Assembly: GCA_947450475.1 (NCBI GenBank)
Contig: CANFVK010000004.1
Location: 62,001 to 126,000, forward strand
Direction of reading: 5' to 3'
Source of the DNA: Bacteriovoracaceae bacterium
Lineage (GTDB): Bacteria > Bdellovibrionota > Bacteriovoracia > Bacteriovoracales > Bacteriovoracaceae
DNA length: 64,000 bases
Position 1 is the stretch's first letter. Every line of letters starts with the position of its first letter. The translations under genes were made by a program, and so were the position numbers. Positions 1 through 8,623 of this stretch are shown here, piece after piece. The notes beneath the pieces are model-generated. The model saw only the letters and a list, made by a program, of their open reading frames with translations. It was not told the DNA's origin and ran no database searches.

Positions 1-2
1 CG

Positions 3-518
3 CTAGCTCAAAATCAAAGAGGCTTTTCACTTATAGAAATCTTAATTGCTCTAACTCTACTCGCTTTAGCGGGAACTTTTGTTGTTGGTAAGTTTCTAGA
101 TAACCTGCATGAAGGACAAGTAAATTCGGCTAAAATTCAAATGAGTAATTTAGAAGGTCGACTCAAAGAATTTAGACGAAAGTGCGGATTTTATCCCACA
201 ACAGAGCAAGGACTTGAAGCTTTGGTTGCAAAGCCATCTGGTGGTAGAGAGTGTAAGGACTATCCACAAAATGGCTTTATCGACGGTGATCAAGTACCAA
301 AGGATCCGTGGGATCATGATTTTGTTTATGAATCAGATGGAAAAACTCTAAACATATACTCTTATGGCCAAGATGGTGAAGCTGGTGGTGAAGGAACTGA
401 TGCTGATATTTATTTAAAACCAGCGACAAAGGGCTCTCCTGCAGCAAGCGGAGCTCCTGCCACTCAGCCAGCAGCAGATGCTGGACAAGGCGGTAATGAG
501 GCAGCTCAACAACAATAA
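3..518 (+). CDS. gspG: Type II secretion major pseudopilin GspG (5' end cut by window edge)
   Basis: The frame is open from the first bases of the window, so the true start lies upstream. The visible N-terminus carries the prepilin signature GFSLIEILIAL (residues 7-17 of the fragment), with the Gly-Phe processing site, Glu at +5 and a hydrophobic helix. The C-terminal half has the GspG-type TTEQGLEAL segment, a DPW motif and a GEGTDADI ending; these acidic residues form the calcium site in known GspG. An unusual tail of about 30 residues rich in Ala, Pro and Gln follows. GspG forms the main shaft of the periplasmic pseudopilus. It is the first of eight consecutive gsp genes and overlaps gspH. 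The tail is probably exposed; its function is unknown. Confidence 0.93.
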   Translation, partial: LAQNQRGFSLIEILIALTLLALAGTFVVGKFLDNLHEGQVNSAKIQMSNLEGRLKEFRRKCGFYPTTEQGLEALVAKPSGGRECKDYPQNGFIDGDQVPKDPWDHDFVYESDGKTLNIYSYGQDGEAGGEGTDADIYLKPATKGSPAASGAPATQPAADAGQGGNEAAQQQ

Positions 519-1200
519 ATATTTTAATACTCAATTTAAAAAACAAGGCTTCACGCTTATTGAAATCCTTGTAGCATTAGTGCTTATCGCTTTTATTTTA
601 AGCATTAGCATTACTTCTCCATTTTCTTCAAGAGCTGACTTAGATAAAGAAGTAAATTCAATTGAAAGAGCAATCCGCTTTATGTCAGATGAATCTGCAT
701 TAAAAAATAGTGTTATAAGACTTCATTTCATTTTAGACAAATCACCTCAGGAATATGCCGTAGAATATGGACCAAGTGATACTTTTATTCTCCCATCAAA
801 ACCTGACTTTGAAACGACCGTCGAATCGAGAGAGGAAGTAGATAAAAGAAAAAAAATTCAAAAAGACCTCAATATGAAATTTTCCAGAGTTCCAGAATTT
901 CAAGACAGAAATATGGAAATCAATGGGGATATTCGGATTCTTGGTATCGCAAGCTCCCAATCCACAAAACTTCAGACTAAAGGTGAAGCTTCTATTTATG
1001 CATTTCCAACAGGGGAAAAAGATGAAGCACTGGTGATTCTTGCTAGTGATGAGGATATAATAACATTGAAGGTTAGCCCATTTTCTTTAAAAATTATTCA
1101 ACAAGTCTACCCTTTAGGAAAAATTGACCAAAAAGAGATTCAAGTTGTACAGGAAGAGAAAGCAAAAAAAATTTTTGAAACATGGTTAAAAGAAAAGTAG
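496..1200 (+). CDS. gspH: Type II secretion minor pseudopilin GspH
   Basis: A short positively charged leader is followed by QGFTLIEILVALVLIAF, a type IV prepilin-type cleavage site with Glu at +5 and a hydrophobic helix. The remainder is a 200-residue soluble domain with little obvious family signature. At about 234 residues it is longer than typical GspH (about 170). I chose the ATG at 496, which gives a normal leader; an in-frame ATG at 478 is also possible. The gene overlaps the end of gspG by 23 bases and the start of gspI by 19 bases, implying translational coupling. The GspH name rests on position (after G, before I) as well as the pilin motif. Minor pseudopilins cap the pseudopilus tip. 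Confidence 0.85.
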   Translation: MRQLNNNKYFNTQFKKQGFTLIEILVALVLIAFILSISITSPFSSRADLDKEVNSIERAIRFMSDESALKNSVIRLHFILDKSPQEYAVEYGPSDTFILPSKPDFETTVESREEVDKRKKIQKDLNMKFSRVPEFQDRNMEINGDIRILGIASSQSTKLQTKGEASIYAFPTGEKDEALVILASDEDIITLKVSPFSLKIIQQVYPLGKIDQKEIQVVQEEKAKKIFETWLKEK

Positions 1201-1724
1201 TGACAAATATTATTATCAAAAATAATTCTGGCTTCACTTTAATGGAGGTCATGATTGCTATTTCAATATTTGCTATATTTGCAACTGTTTTTGTTACCGG
1301 ACAAGGATACAATCTATTAGATTCCTCCAAAATAAAAGAAGATATTCTATTAAAAGATATTTGCGAAAATAAAATAAACGAAATTATCATTAATCCTCCT
1401 GAGCTTAGAGATTCTTTAACAATATCAAAAGAAACAAAATCGGATGATCATAATCCTGATTATCAGATTACAGTTGAATACAAAAAATTTTTTGTACCTG
1501 AAATGGACAAAATTACTGGTGTGAAAAATGATTCTGAAAATAGTGGTGAGAATGGAACCCAAGGTCAAATTGAAAAGCGCATCTTTAAAATTTTCAAAGA
1601 TAATATGGAGAAGATGATTTGGCAAGTTGAAGTATCAGTTAAGAACAAGAATACAGATTCACAATTTCATTTATCAAGCTGGCTTTATAATGCTGGAGCG
1701 GAAGTGCAAATTGGTCAATTCTAA
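1182..1724 (+). CDS. gspI: Type II secretion minor pseudopilin GspI
   Basis: The N-terminus has the prepilin motif SGFTLMEVMIAISIFAIFAT, with Glu at +5 followed by a single hydrophobic helix. The segment after the helix, with KDICENKINEI, resembles the GspI pattern in which A/D-x-x-x-x-N-x-x-N/K residues follow the helix. At 180 residues it is longer than the usual 120-130, with a Lys/Glu/Asn-rich insertion around residues 95-135. Family knowledge: GspI nucleates the GspI-J-K tip complex. It starts inside the end of gspH and its last 35 bases overlap the start proposed for gspJ, so the minor pseudopilins are probably made in a coupled fashion. Confidence 0.87.
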   Translation: MVKRKVVTNIIIKNNSGFTLMEVMIAISIFAIFATVFVTGQGYNLLDSSKIKEDILLKDICENKINEIIINPPELRDSLTISKETKSDDHNPDYQITVEYKKFFVPEMDKITGVKNDSENSGENGTQGQIEKRIFKIFKDNMEKMIWQVEVSVKNKNTDSQFHLSSWLYNAGAEVQIGQF

Positions 1725-2625
1725 TTTTATAAAAGTTTATAATGTTAGCGCAAAAGGCTTTACTCTTATAGAAGTTCTGATCGCCATCATGCTCTTGGCT
1801 TTTGTATCTCTCTATACATTTAAAATGGTAAGTACAAGTATTGATACAAAGGATATTGTTTTAAAAGAAGATCAAGAAATCGTGCAAGGATTAACGGCGA
1901 TTAGTCGAATTGATAGCGATTTCTCACAAATGTATTCACCACTTTATTCATACTCAAAATCTAACCCAACCCAAGACACATCTAACTTGTACCAAGATAC
2001 GTCACCAGCAAGCGGCAATTTTAATGGCAAAACAAAAAATGGACAACTTATCCCTCAAATCCAAACAATAGATAAATCAACTATTGTATTTTTTGCTGCG
2101 GCCAATAGGAGAAAAGTTTCCGATGTTAAAGAATCCAGATTTGCTTGGATTAAATATAGTCTTCGAAAAATGGAAAATCTAAATGATGAGGATAATAAAA
2201 CAAAAACAAACGCTGGGGAATTTGAATTAATTCGCCAAACAGTGGGCACAAATATCTATTCAAATGACACTGACTGGTCAGAAGTTAAATCACAAGTATT
2301 AATGAATAATGTTAAATCTGTTGAATTTAGCTTTTGGGATGAACGAGCAAAAAAATTTACTTCATCACTACAAGATTTAAATGAAAATAAATTTATGCTT
2401 AGGTCAATGAAAATGAATCTGATATGGATTGATGAAAATAATCATGATCAACACATTGAAAAAATATACCGAATTTCTTTCCCATATTTCAATACAAAGC
2501 TAGATGATGTAAATATGAGTAATACCGGTGGTGCTTATGGCGGAAGCTCTCCTCCACCTGGCCTGCCTGACCCTAACAATCCACAAGGGCAAGGCTCTCA
2601 AGGAAATGGTGGCGTCCATTACTAA
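1690..2625 (+). CDS. gspJ: Type II secretion minor pseudopilin GspJ
   Basis: The prepilin motif KGFTLIEVLIAIMLLAFVS is preceded by a leader of about 20 residues if translation starts at the ATG at 1690. A TTG at 1711 with GGAG upstream is an alternative, and an in-frame ATG at 1627 would give an implausibly long leader. The body (about 310 residues) is larger than common GspJ (about 200). It ends in a Gly/Pro/Asn-rich tail (GGAYGGSSPPPG and following) that looks like a flexible extension. GspJ joins the GspI-J-K tip complex. The order after gspI and before gspK supports the name. Confidence 0.85.
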   Translation: MLERKCKLVNSNFIKVYNVSAKGFTLIEVLIAIMLLAFVSLYTFKMVSTSIDTKDIVLKEDQEIVQGLTAISRIDSDFSQMYSPLYSYSKSNPTQDTSNLYQDTSPASGNFNGKTKNGQLIPQIQTIDKSTIVFFAAANRRKVSDVKESRFAWIKYSLRKMENLNDEDNKTKTNAGEFELIRQTVGTNIYSNDTDWSEVKSQVLMNNVKSVEFSFWDERAKKFTSSLQDLNENKFMLRSMKMNLIWIDENNHDQHIEKIYRISFPYFNTKLDDVNMSNTGGAYGGSSPPPGLPDPNNPQGQGSQGNGGVHY

Positions 2626-4042
2626 TTCACATTTTTTCAAACAAACTTTTAAAAGCCAAGATGGTATTGCACTTTTGATGGTCATGGGGGTCATTGCTAT
2701 TTTGACATTTCTTTTAGCCGATTTTACTTTTGAAACAAAATTAAACAAAATTAAAATTTATAATCAACAAGATAAAATTCAAGCTCGACTTAATGCGGAG
2801 TCAGGTCTTAATTTTGCGCTGGCGAAATTAAGACTTTATCAAGAAGGTAGAAACCGAATTGAAAAAGACGAAAATCTTAAAAATACTTTTCCAAGTTCAG
2901 AACTTGAATCAGTAATAATACAACCCTTTATCTACCCTCCCCCCATTCCGGCTAAAGCAAATATAATTCAACGTAGTGCACTTGATGAATTCATGAAAAA
3001 AACAATCTTTAGAGGTGAGTTGAGTGTTACCATTAGTAAAGTTTCAGGTTTTTTAAATCCAAATGCACTAAGAATCCAAACAAAAAAAGATACCAATTCA
3101 GATATTGGAATTGGTTCAACTGCAAACCAAGATCTAGCGGCACAACCAAATTCTAATGTAAATGACAACAATACAGATCAAGACAAAAAAAAGAATACTG
3201 AACCTGCTTCTATTGTTATTGAAAAAAAATTGGTCGAGACCCTACAAAGATTGATCAAGGATAAAAATGATAATGACGAAGAATTTCACCAAAAATATGC
3301 CAACCTAGATGCCAATTACTTAGTAAAAGAATTAAAATACTATGTAAATGACAAAGGATTATTCCAAGATATGGAGCGGCCAGAAATAGAAGCAAAATTT
3401 TCTCAAAAAAATATTACTCCAAAATTTGCTCCGATTAGTACAATTGAAGAACTGTACTTGCTTCCATCTTGGGATGATGCCGTAGTAGATCTTATAAAAG
3501 ATCGTTTGAGTGTTCACGAAGTAAGCGTTATTGCGGTAAATGAAATCACTCTTGAAGATCTCAAGATTCTATTTCCATCAATAAATAATATTCAAATTGA
3601 AGAATTTTTTAAGTACAGGGATGGAGATATTGATAAGAAAATAAAACCTAAGAAATTCAAAAATGCAGAGGATTTCAAAAGGGTGATTGTTTCAGAATTA
3701 AATATTATTAACGATAGTGAATTTAATGAGCGAATAAATAGTTTGAAAAATGCAGGATTAGTTATAGATACGTCTGGTAAGCTTTATAAAATTAATTCAA
3801 GAGGCTCAATGAACAGTGCCATATATTCTCTTATTGCCTATATTGATCTTCCCATAAAGCCTCAACCTAAGAAACCTCCTCAACCCGCAGGTGTCACTTC
3901 CAATCAAAGCGATAACACCAACCAGGCAGATGCAAATGACTCTTCGAATGTAGATACTGCCCCTACACCTCAGGGGCAGAAAGAAAAAGATCAACCCTCT
4001 GAATTATTATTACCTAGAGTCGTAGAAATCAGACTTGAATAG
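2606..4042 (+). CDS. gspK: Type II secretion minor pseudopilin GspK
   Basis: This is the largest minor pseudopilin, as usual for GspK. The N-terminal helix follows DGIALLMVMGVIAILTFLLAD, with the cleavage Gly present but Met instead of Glu at +5. Loss of Glu5 is a known hallmark of GspK and supports the tip position. Conserved GspK-like features include NAESGLNFALAKLRLY after the helix, and a later region (EITLEDLKILFPSINNIQIEEFFKYRDGD) that fits the two helix-hairpin-helix-like alpha domain. The C-terminus has a long Pro/Gln/Asn/Asp-rich stretch. The chosen ATG at 2606 gives a normal leader; upstream in-frame starts lie inside gspJ. It overlaps gspJ by 20 bases. Confidence 0.88.
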   Translation: MVASITNSHFFKQTFKSQDGIALLMVMGVIAILTFLLADFTFETKLNKIKIYNQQDKIQARLNAESGLNFALAKLRLYQEGRNRIEKDENLKNTFPSSELESVIIQPFIYPPPIPAKANIIQRSALDEFMKKTIFRGELSVTISKVSGFLNPNALRIQTKKDTNSDIGIGSTANQDLAAQPNSNVNDNNTDQDKKKNTEPASIVIEKKLVETLQRLIKDKNDNDEEFHQKYANLDANYLVKELKYYVNDKGLFQDMERPEIEAKFSQKNITPKFAPISTIEELYLLPSWDDAVVDLIKDRLSVHEVSVIAVNEITLEDLKILFPSINNIQIEEFFKYRDGDIDKKIKPKKFKNAEDFKRVIVSELNIINDSEFNERINSLKNAGLVIDTSGKLYKINSRGSMNSAIYSLIAYIDLPIKPQPKKPPQPAGVTSNQSDNTNQADANDSSNVDTAPTPQGQKEKDQPSELLLPRVVEIRLE

Positions 4043-4117
4043 TCAAATGATCAAACCAAGTTTTACTGTCAATTTTTTCTTCTATCATTAAAAACTCTTT
4101 TTCGATAAACTTAACAT

Positions 4118-5698
4118 ATGAATATATTGGCAATTGATATTGGTACTTACTCGATTAAGTTTCTTGAAGTAAAGCCTGAAAGAAAGTCCTTAGTCTTAGT
4201 TGAAAAAAGCGAAGTCGTTCTCGATGAAGCTAAAACTCACTACCCAAATGCTCAAAACTTATCAGAACTTCAAAGAGAAGTTGTTGCAAATTTTATTCAT
4301 AAAAAATCAACGGAAATGAAAATCATTTTTCAAGTTCCAAACGAGTTTCTCACGACAAGATATTTAGAAATTCCAGGAACATCAAAAAGAAAAACTGAAC
4401 AAATTATTCCATTTCAACTTGATGACAATCTACCCTATTCTCTAAATCAAGCACATTTCAGCTCAAGACTTTCCAAGCGTGAAGGTGGATTTACTGTTTT
4501 AAGTAACATCACTCAATTAAATGTTTTCAAAGAATTTTTTACTTATTTTGAATCAAAAGATGCACAACCAGCAATAATGACATCTGAAATATCAACTATG
4601 CAAGCCTATATTGAGCATATTCGGATGAATGACTCTTGTTGCATTTTAGATCTTGGCCACAAATCAACTAAAGCTTATTTTGTTCAGAATCGACAGATCG
4701 TCTCAAATCACACATCTTTCGTTGCGGGTTCAGCTATTAATGAAGTAATTTCTAAGCACTATCAAATTTCACTTGAAGACTCTATCATTTATAAACATGA
4801 TAATGCCTTTTTGTTAACTGATGACCAAATCCAAGAAGTTTCAGCAGATCAAAAAGATTTTGCCCTTCTCATGAAAAAAATTTTTAGTCCCTTGATTCTT
4901 GACATGAAACGATGGGAAATTGGTCATCGAGTAAAATTTGGTAAAAGTATTGAAAAAATATACATCATTGGTGGAACATCTCTCATTAATGGTCTTGATA
5001 ATTTTATTTCTTATCATACTGGACTACCCGTCAGTATTCTTCCACCTCTATTAGATTTTAAGAATGACTTTGCCATACATGAACGAAATTTTTTAATCGT
5101 TAAAATGATGGCCGTTTCTCAAAAAATTCCAAGTAGTCTTATTAATTTTTTGACAGGAAAATTTCAAGTATCCTCTAACTCTTTTATTCCACTTCATTCT
5201 GCGATTTTTATTTTGGTAAGAACAACCTTTATTGCCTTATTAATTATTTTAGGACTAACTAGTGAGCGATTTTTTTTCTTAACAAAGCAAGATAAAAATT
5301 TAGATTCAAAAATTTCAGGTCTTTTAAAAACGCCCTCTCTTGAAATAAGCCGAAAAGACCAAAAGACTTATTCAAGTAAGCCTGAAAATGTACTTAATTT
5401 ACTTAAGAGAAAAAATAAAATTGTCAAAGATGAGGTTAGCTCAATTCTTTCTTCTCATTCTATAAATGCCCTACGACCTCTTGCAGCTCTTAGTAAAACT
5501 ATGTCAAATAATCCAAAAATTAGTTTGAAAAACTTTGCAAGCGATGGTTTGGAAGTGAAAGCAACATTTATATCAGATGAGTCTGGTGAATTGGAGATAA
5601 TGAAAAATCATTTAAAAAATTCAGGATTGCCAGATCTAAAAATTTTTTATAATTCAGGAAACAAAATTTTAACTATTAATTTTCTGGACAGAGAATAA
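4118..5698 (+). CDS. gspL: Type II secretion inner-membrane assembly protein GspL
   Basis: The N-terminal 330 residues look like the PilM/GspL actin-like (ASKHA) cytoplasmic domain: it begins with an ILAIDIGTYSIKFLEV phosphate-1-like strand-turn and later has ILDLGHKSTKAYFV and IYIIGGTSLINGL. A single membrane helix follows at about residues 365-390, then a periplasmic ferredoxin-like domain of about 130 residues. GspL recruits the GspE ATPase and contacts GspM. It follows gspK after 75 bases, a larger gap than elsewhere in the operon; I could not find a convincing promoter or terminator there. Its length (526) is above the usual 400. Confidence 0.85.
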   Translation: MNILAIDIGTYSIKFLEVKPERKSLVLVEKSEVVLDEAKTHYPNAQNLSELQREVVANFIHKKSTEMKIIFQVPNEFLTTRYLEIPGTSKRKTEQIIPFQLDDNLPYSLNQAHFSSRLSKREGGFTVLSNITQLNVFKEFFTYFESKDAQPAIMTSEISTMQAYIEHIRMNDSCCILDLGHKSTKAYFVQNRQIVSNHTSFVAGSAINEVISKHYQISLEDSIIYKHDNAFLLTDDQIQEVSADQKDFALLMKKIFSPLILDMKRWEIGHRVKFGKSIEKIYIIGGTSLINGLDNFISYHTGLPVSILPPLLDFKNDFAIHERNFLIVKMMAVSQKIPSSLINFLTGKFQVSSNSFIPLHSAIFILVRTTFIALLIILGLTSERFFFLTKQDKNLDSKISGLLKTPSLEISRKDQKTYSSKPENVLNLLKRKNKIVKDEVSSILSSHSINALRPLAALSKTMSNNPKISLKNFASDGLEVKATFISDESGELEIMKNHLKNSGLPDLKIFYNSGNKILTINFLDRE

Positions 5699-5700
5699 AT

Positions 5701-6327
5701 ATGAATAAAGCTAAGAAACTTTTTATTCAAATTGATGAATTTATTTTTCATAAGCTAGATTTGTTAAAATCTGAAAGCAATTTTCAAAAAATAAATGAAA
5801 TGATTTCAGGACTTGAAGACGATCAGCAAAAAATACTGATTCAAGGATTTACATTTTTCTTAATTTTGTTACCCTTTTTTGTCGTTCTTTTTCTTTGGAT
5901 GGGCAACTCAAAAATAAGAAAAAATATTGAAGTAAAGAATCAGATTATCGAGCAAATTGCAATACTCAATGGCAACCGGGAAACACTGATGAATGTCAGT
6001 ACTACTTATATTGCTCCAAATGCTTTTAACGGAAGAGATGAACTAGACAATAGGTTGCACAATTTAGTATCTATAAACAATATAGACCAAAATAAAGTTA
6101 GGTTAACGAATTATAATCCCATTTCAACAACTTCAAGTGTTTCAAAAATTGAAGCGAGTATTGGATTCCATGATTTTGGCACACAAGATTTTTCAAACTT
6201 TATCAGGGCGCTTACAGATAATGAACGATTTAAAGTTTCTAAAATTAATCTTCTTAAAAATACATCTACTAATTTGTTACAAGGTGAAATTTATTTAATT
6301 CATATGGGTAAAAATAGTAGCTTTTAA
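5701..6327 (+). CDS. gspM: Type II secretion inner-membrane protein GspM
   Basis: This is a bitopic protein with a cytoplasmic segment of about 50 residues, one strong membrane helix (FTFFLILLPFFVVLFLW, about residues 56-72), a short coiled-coil-like stretch and a small periplasmic domain. That matches the GspM/PilO architecture, in which a ferredoxin-like periplasmic domain pairs with GspL. Sequence similarity across GspM proteins is low, so the call rests on topology, size (208 residues) and its place two bases after gspL and one base before gspN. Confidence 0.75.
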   Translation: MNKAKKLFIQIDEFIFHKLDLLKSESNFQKINEMISGLEDDQQKILIQGFTFFLILLPFFVVLFLWMGNSKIRKNIEVKNQIIEQIAILNGNRETLMNVSTTYIAPNAFNGRDELDNRLHNLVSINNIDQNKVRLTNYNPISTTSSVSKIEASIGFHDFGTQDFSNFIRALTDNERFKVSKINLLKNTSTNLLQGEIYLIHMGKNSSF

Positions 6328-6328
6328 A

Positions 6329-7258
6329 ATGAAAAGAAAACGAATTCAATATAACGAGTTAAATGAAGAAATATATGATCCTAAATATTGGACCAATACT
6401 AGGCTCATTACGATTGGATTAATTCTTCTATTCACTGGCTTTTTAATTAATTTCTCGATTGAAGAAAAACTAAATAAATGGTTTCTAAATACTCTATCTT
6501 CCAATGAAGCTTGCCCAATTATTTTTGAAAAAGTAGAAGTTAACTATTTTTTGCCAAAAGTAACCATTGTAAAACCAACCATTCTTGGAAACTGCTTTGG
6601 CCAGCCCAATAACAGACTTCCATTTCAAAATATAAAAATTTCTATACATAGTCCAAGTTTTTATCCCCCAGGAATAAAAATACACCTTTCAATTAAAGAG
6701 GGAAAAACAAATATCAATATCTATCCAGTTATTTCTTTTTTCACTCAATTTATAGATGTAAAAGAAACAACAATCGATTCTCAAATATTCTCTCCAATGA
6801 CCTCATCAAATAAATCACCATTTGCTGGTTTGATAGCAATAGATGGCTTTGTAAAAATATCAGCTGGTAATTTTGAAGACGGTGAGGTTTCAATTTCATC
6901 AAAAGACTTTCATTTTCCTGCTCAAAATATCAATGGATTTGAGATGAGTCTTATTAATTTAAATCATTTAAAAATAAAGGCTCATTTTACAAAAACTAAT
7001 TTTTTAAAAATTGATTTAATCGAAGTTGGACAAAAAGCAATGCCGATAGAATTGAAGCTAAAAGGCTCATTAACCATTGACCCAACAAGTTTTTCTAATT
7101 CTAATTTACAACTTAGCGGACCTCTCCATCTTTCCTCTTACGTCCTTAATAATTTCTCATTTATTAAGCTTTTCTTGCCATCTGGTAATGCTACAGGTAC
7201 ATATCAGATAAGGCTTATGGGTCCAATAAGCAATCTTGGGCCCCCCCAATTTAATTAG
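6329..7258 (+). CDS. gspN: Type II secretion protein GspN
   Basis: This 309-residue protein has an N-terminal membrane anchor (LITIGLILLFTGFLINFS, about residues 25-42). A periplasmic beta-rich domain follows, with repeated amphipathic strands such as IKISIHSPSFYPPGIKIHLSIKEG and SLTIDPTSFSNSNLQLSGPL. This resembles the GspN family (and AsmA-like repeats), which is attached to some type II secretion operons and absent from others. Its exact role is unknown. A run of seven C residues (7241-7247) lies just before the stop; both shifted frames end or diverge quickly, so I accept the annotated end. The next gene starts three bases after this stop codon. Confidence 0.7.
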   Translation: MKRKRIQYNELNEEIYDPKYWTNTRLITIGLILLFTGFLINFSIEEKLNKWFLNTLSSNEACPIIFEKVEVNYFLPKVTIVKPTILGNCFGQPNNRLPFQNIKISIHSPSFYPPGIKIHLSIKEGKTNINIYPVISFFTQFIDVKETTIDSQIFSPMTSSNKSPFAGLIAIDGFVKISAGNFEDGEVSISSKDFHFPAQNINGFEMSLINLNHLKIKAHFTKTNFLKIDLIEVGQKAMPIELKLKGSLTIDPTSFSNSNLQLSGPLHLSSYVLNNFSFIKLFLPSGNATGTYQIRLMGPISNLGPPQFN

Positions 7259-7260
7259 CT

Positions 7261-8196
7261 ATGGAAAACATAATTCTAGAAAATAATCTTCGTAATCATC
7301 TCGACCTTACCCTCCCCAGACATTCTATTAAAGAAGTCTATAGCTACGCAATCCTTCCGGCCGGGAAATTATTTCGTCCGCATTTGGTTTGGTCAATCCT
7401 TAACGACTTAAATCCATTACTTTTTAACGAATCGCTTAATAATAAATTTTCAGCTCATGCATTATTTGCGAGCGCTGTTGAGTTTCATCATTGTTACACA
7501 CTTTTGCATGACGATTTGCCTTGTATGGATGACGATACTTTGCGCCGAGGTAAAACTTGCACACATTTGGTATATGGCGAATGGAAGGCATTATTAGCTG
7601 GAGATGGTCTTTTAAATATCTCTTACCAACTTCTCTGCAAAATAAAAAATTCAAGAGTTCATGAGGTTATGACTTTTTTTTCATGGGCACTAGGTCCTAA
7701 AGGATTAATTCACGGACAAGTACTTGATCTGTCCCAAGAAATGACTCTCAATTTTGAAAATATATCTAAAACTCATGAACTAAAAACTTCAAGACTAATT
7801 CAAGTTGCAATACTAGGCAGTGCTTTACTAGCCACTTCTAAAGAGAGATCTCTTGAAAAAAAACTATGGAGATTTTCTAAACTTTTGGGAATAAATTTTC
7901 AATTTATAGATGATCTTACCGAGCTCTGTGTTGTAAATATTTCGATTCATGAAAAGAACGTAAATCCTTGGATCAACTTTCAAGAAAAAACTAATATTGA
8001 ACTAACAAAAAACCTTTTTGAATTTAACAAACTTGCATTAGATCTAAATTTGAAAAATACTAATCAAATAATAAGTCAATATTATCTAGAAATGAGTAAG
8101 AAACTTACAGCGGGCAAGAAAGAGATTGAAAAACATCTTAAAAATGAAAATAGCATTTTACCAATTGTGCTTTTGCTGAATAACTTCTGCCAATGA
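7261..8196 (+). CDS. Polyprenyl synthetase (farnesyl/geranyl diphosphate synthase-like), divergent
   Basis: Trans-isoprenyl diphosphate synthases join isopentenyl diphosphate to an allylic primer. The first aspartate-rich motif is intact (LLHDDLPCMDDDTLRRG, residues 81-97), with the bacterial FPP-synthase spacing, and the GDGLL segment follows. The second motif, usually DDxxD, reads FIDDLTE (215-221), so the third acidic residue is Glu. The usual GKxTYP segment after it is not recognisable. The N-terminal GK-x-x-RP motif is present (GKLFRP, 35-40). It may therefore have altered chain-length or substrate behaviour. It is three bases downstream of gspN, apparently in the secretion operon. Its last 39 bases overlap the oppositely oriented MerR gene. 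Confidence 0.8.
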   Translation: MENIILENNLRNHLDLTLPRHSIKEVYSYAILPAGKLFRPHLVWSILNDLNPLLFNESLNNKFSAHALFASAVEFHHCYTLLHDDLPCMDDDTLRRGKTCTHLVYGEWKALLAGDGLLNISYQLLCKIKNSRVHEVMTFFSWALGPKGLIHGQVLDLSQEMTLNFENISKTHELKTSRLIQVAILGSALLATSKERSLEKKLWRFSKLLGINFQFIDDLTELCVVNISIHEKNVNPWINFQEKTNIELTKNLFEFNKLALDLNLKNTNQIISQYYLEMSKKLTAGKKEIEKHLKNENSILPIVLLLNNFCQ

Positions 8197-8610
8197 AATA
8201 ATTTCATTTAGCTTCTTTTTAGCAAAAGATAATTTATCTTCTTGATAAAGTGTTTTAACTGGAGAAGAAGAAGGAACTGAAAAGGTAGATCCTTGACGAT
8301 AATCTTCATCGACAAAATCTCTAAAACTACTCTCCACAAGCTCTTCGCGAGGCAATAAATGCTTAACCTCTAGTTTAGCCTTGTCGATGGATAACTTGTC
8401 CTCAAAAAGTAATTTTTTTATTAACAGAATTGCTTCAATATCTTTATGTTCATAAATTTTCAGGCCGGAGGAAGACATTAATGGAGCAATCTCAGTAAAC
8501 TCTGACTCCCAGAAGCGCAAAACATAAGATTTAACTCCAGTCAGCGCACAAACCTCATTGATTTTGAAAGAAGATTTGTTTGGGATATCTATAGGTTCAC
8601 TCATCAGCAT
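8158..8610 (-). CDS. MerR-family transcriptional regulator
   Basis: Residues 12-80 match the winged helix-turn-helix of MerR proteins: FKINEVCALTGVKSYVLRFWESEF, then GLKIYEHKDIEAILLIKKLLFE. The C-terminal half is short, charged and probably helical for dimerisation, with no Cys cluster, so no metal-sensor role is evident. It follows ihfA by 13 bases on the minus strand. A MerR-like gene next to ihfA is common in delta-proteobacteria and relatives. A second Met two codons in (8604) may be the real start. Its 3' end is antisense to the end of the prenyl synthase gene. Targets are unknown. Confidence 0.85.
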   Translation of the reverse strand: MLMSEPIDIPNKSSFKINEVCALTGVKSYVLRFWESEFTEIAPLMSSSGLKIYEHKDIEAILLIKKLLFEDKLSIDKAKLEVKHLLPREELVESSFRDFVDEDYRQGSTFSVPSSSPVKTLYQEDKLSFAKKKLNEIISLAEVIQQKHNW

Positions 8611-8623
8611 TTAACCTTGAAAC

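Noticed and set aside
7241-7247. Run of seven C near the end of gspN, possible frameshift site
   Set aside because: Removing one C does not join gspN to the next gene's frame, and adding one ends the protein at once; the present end is plausible.
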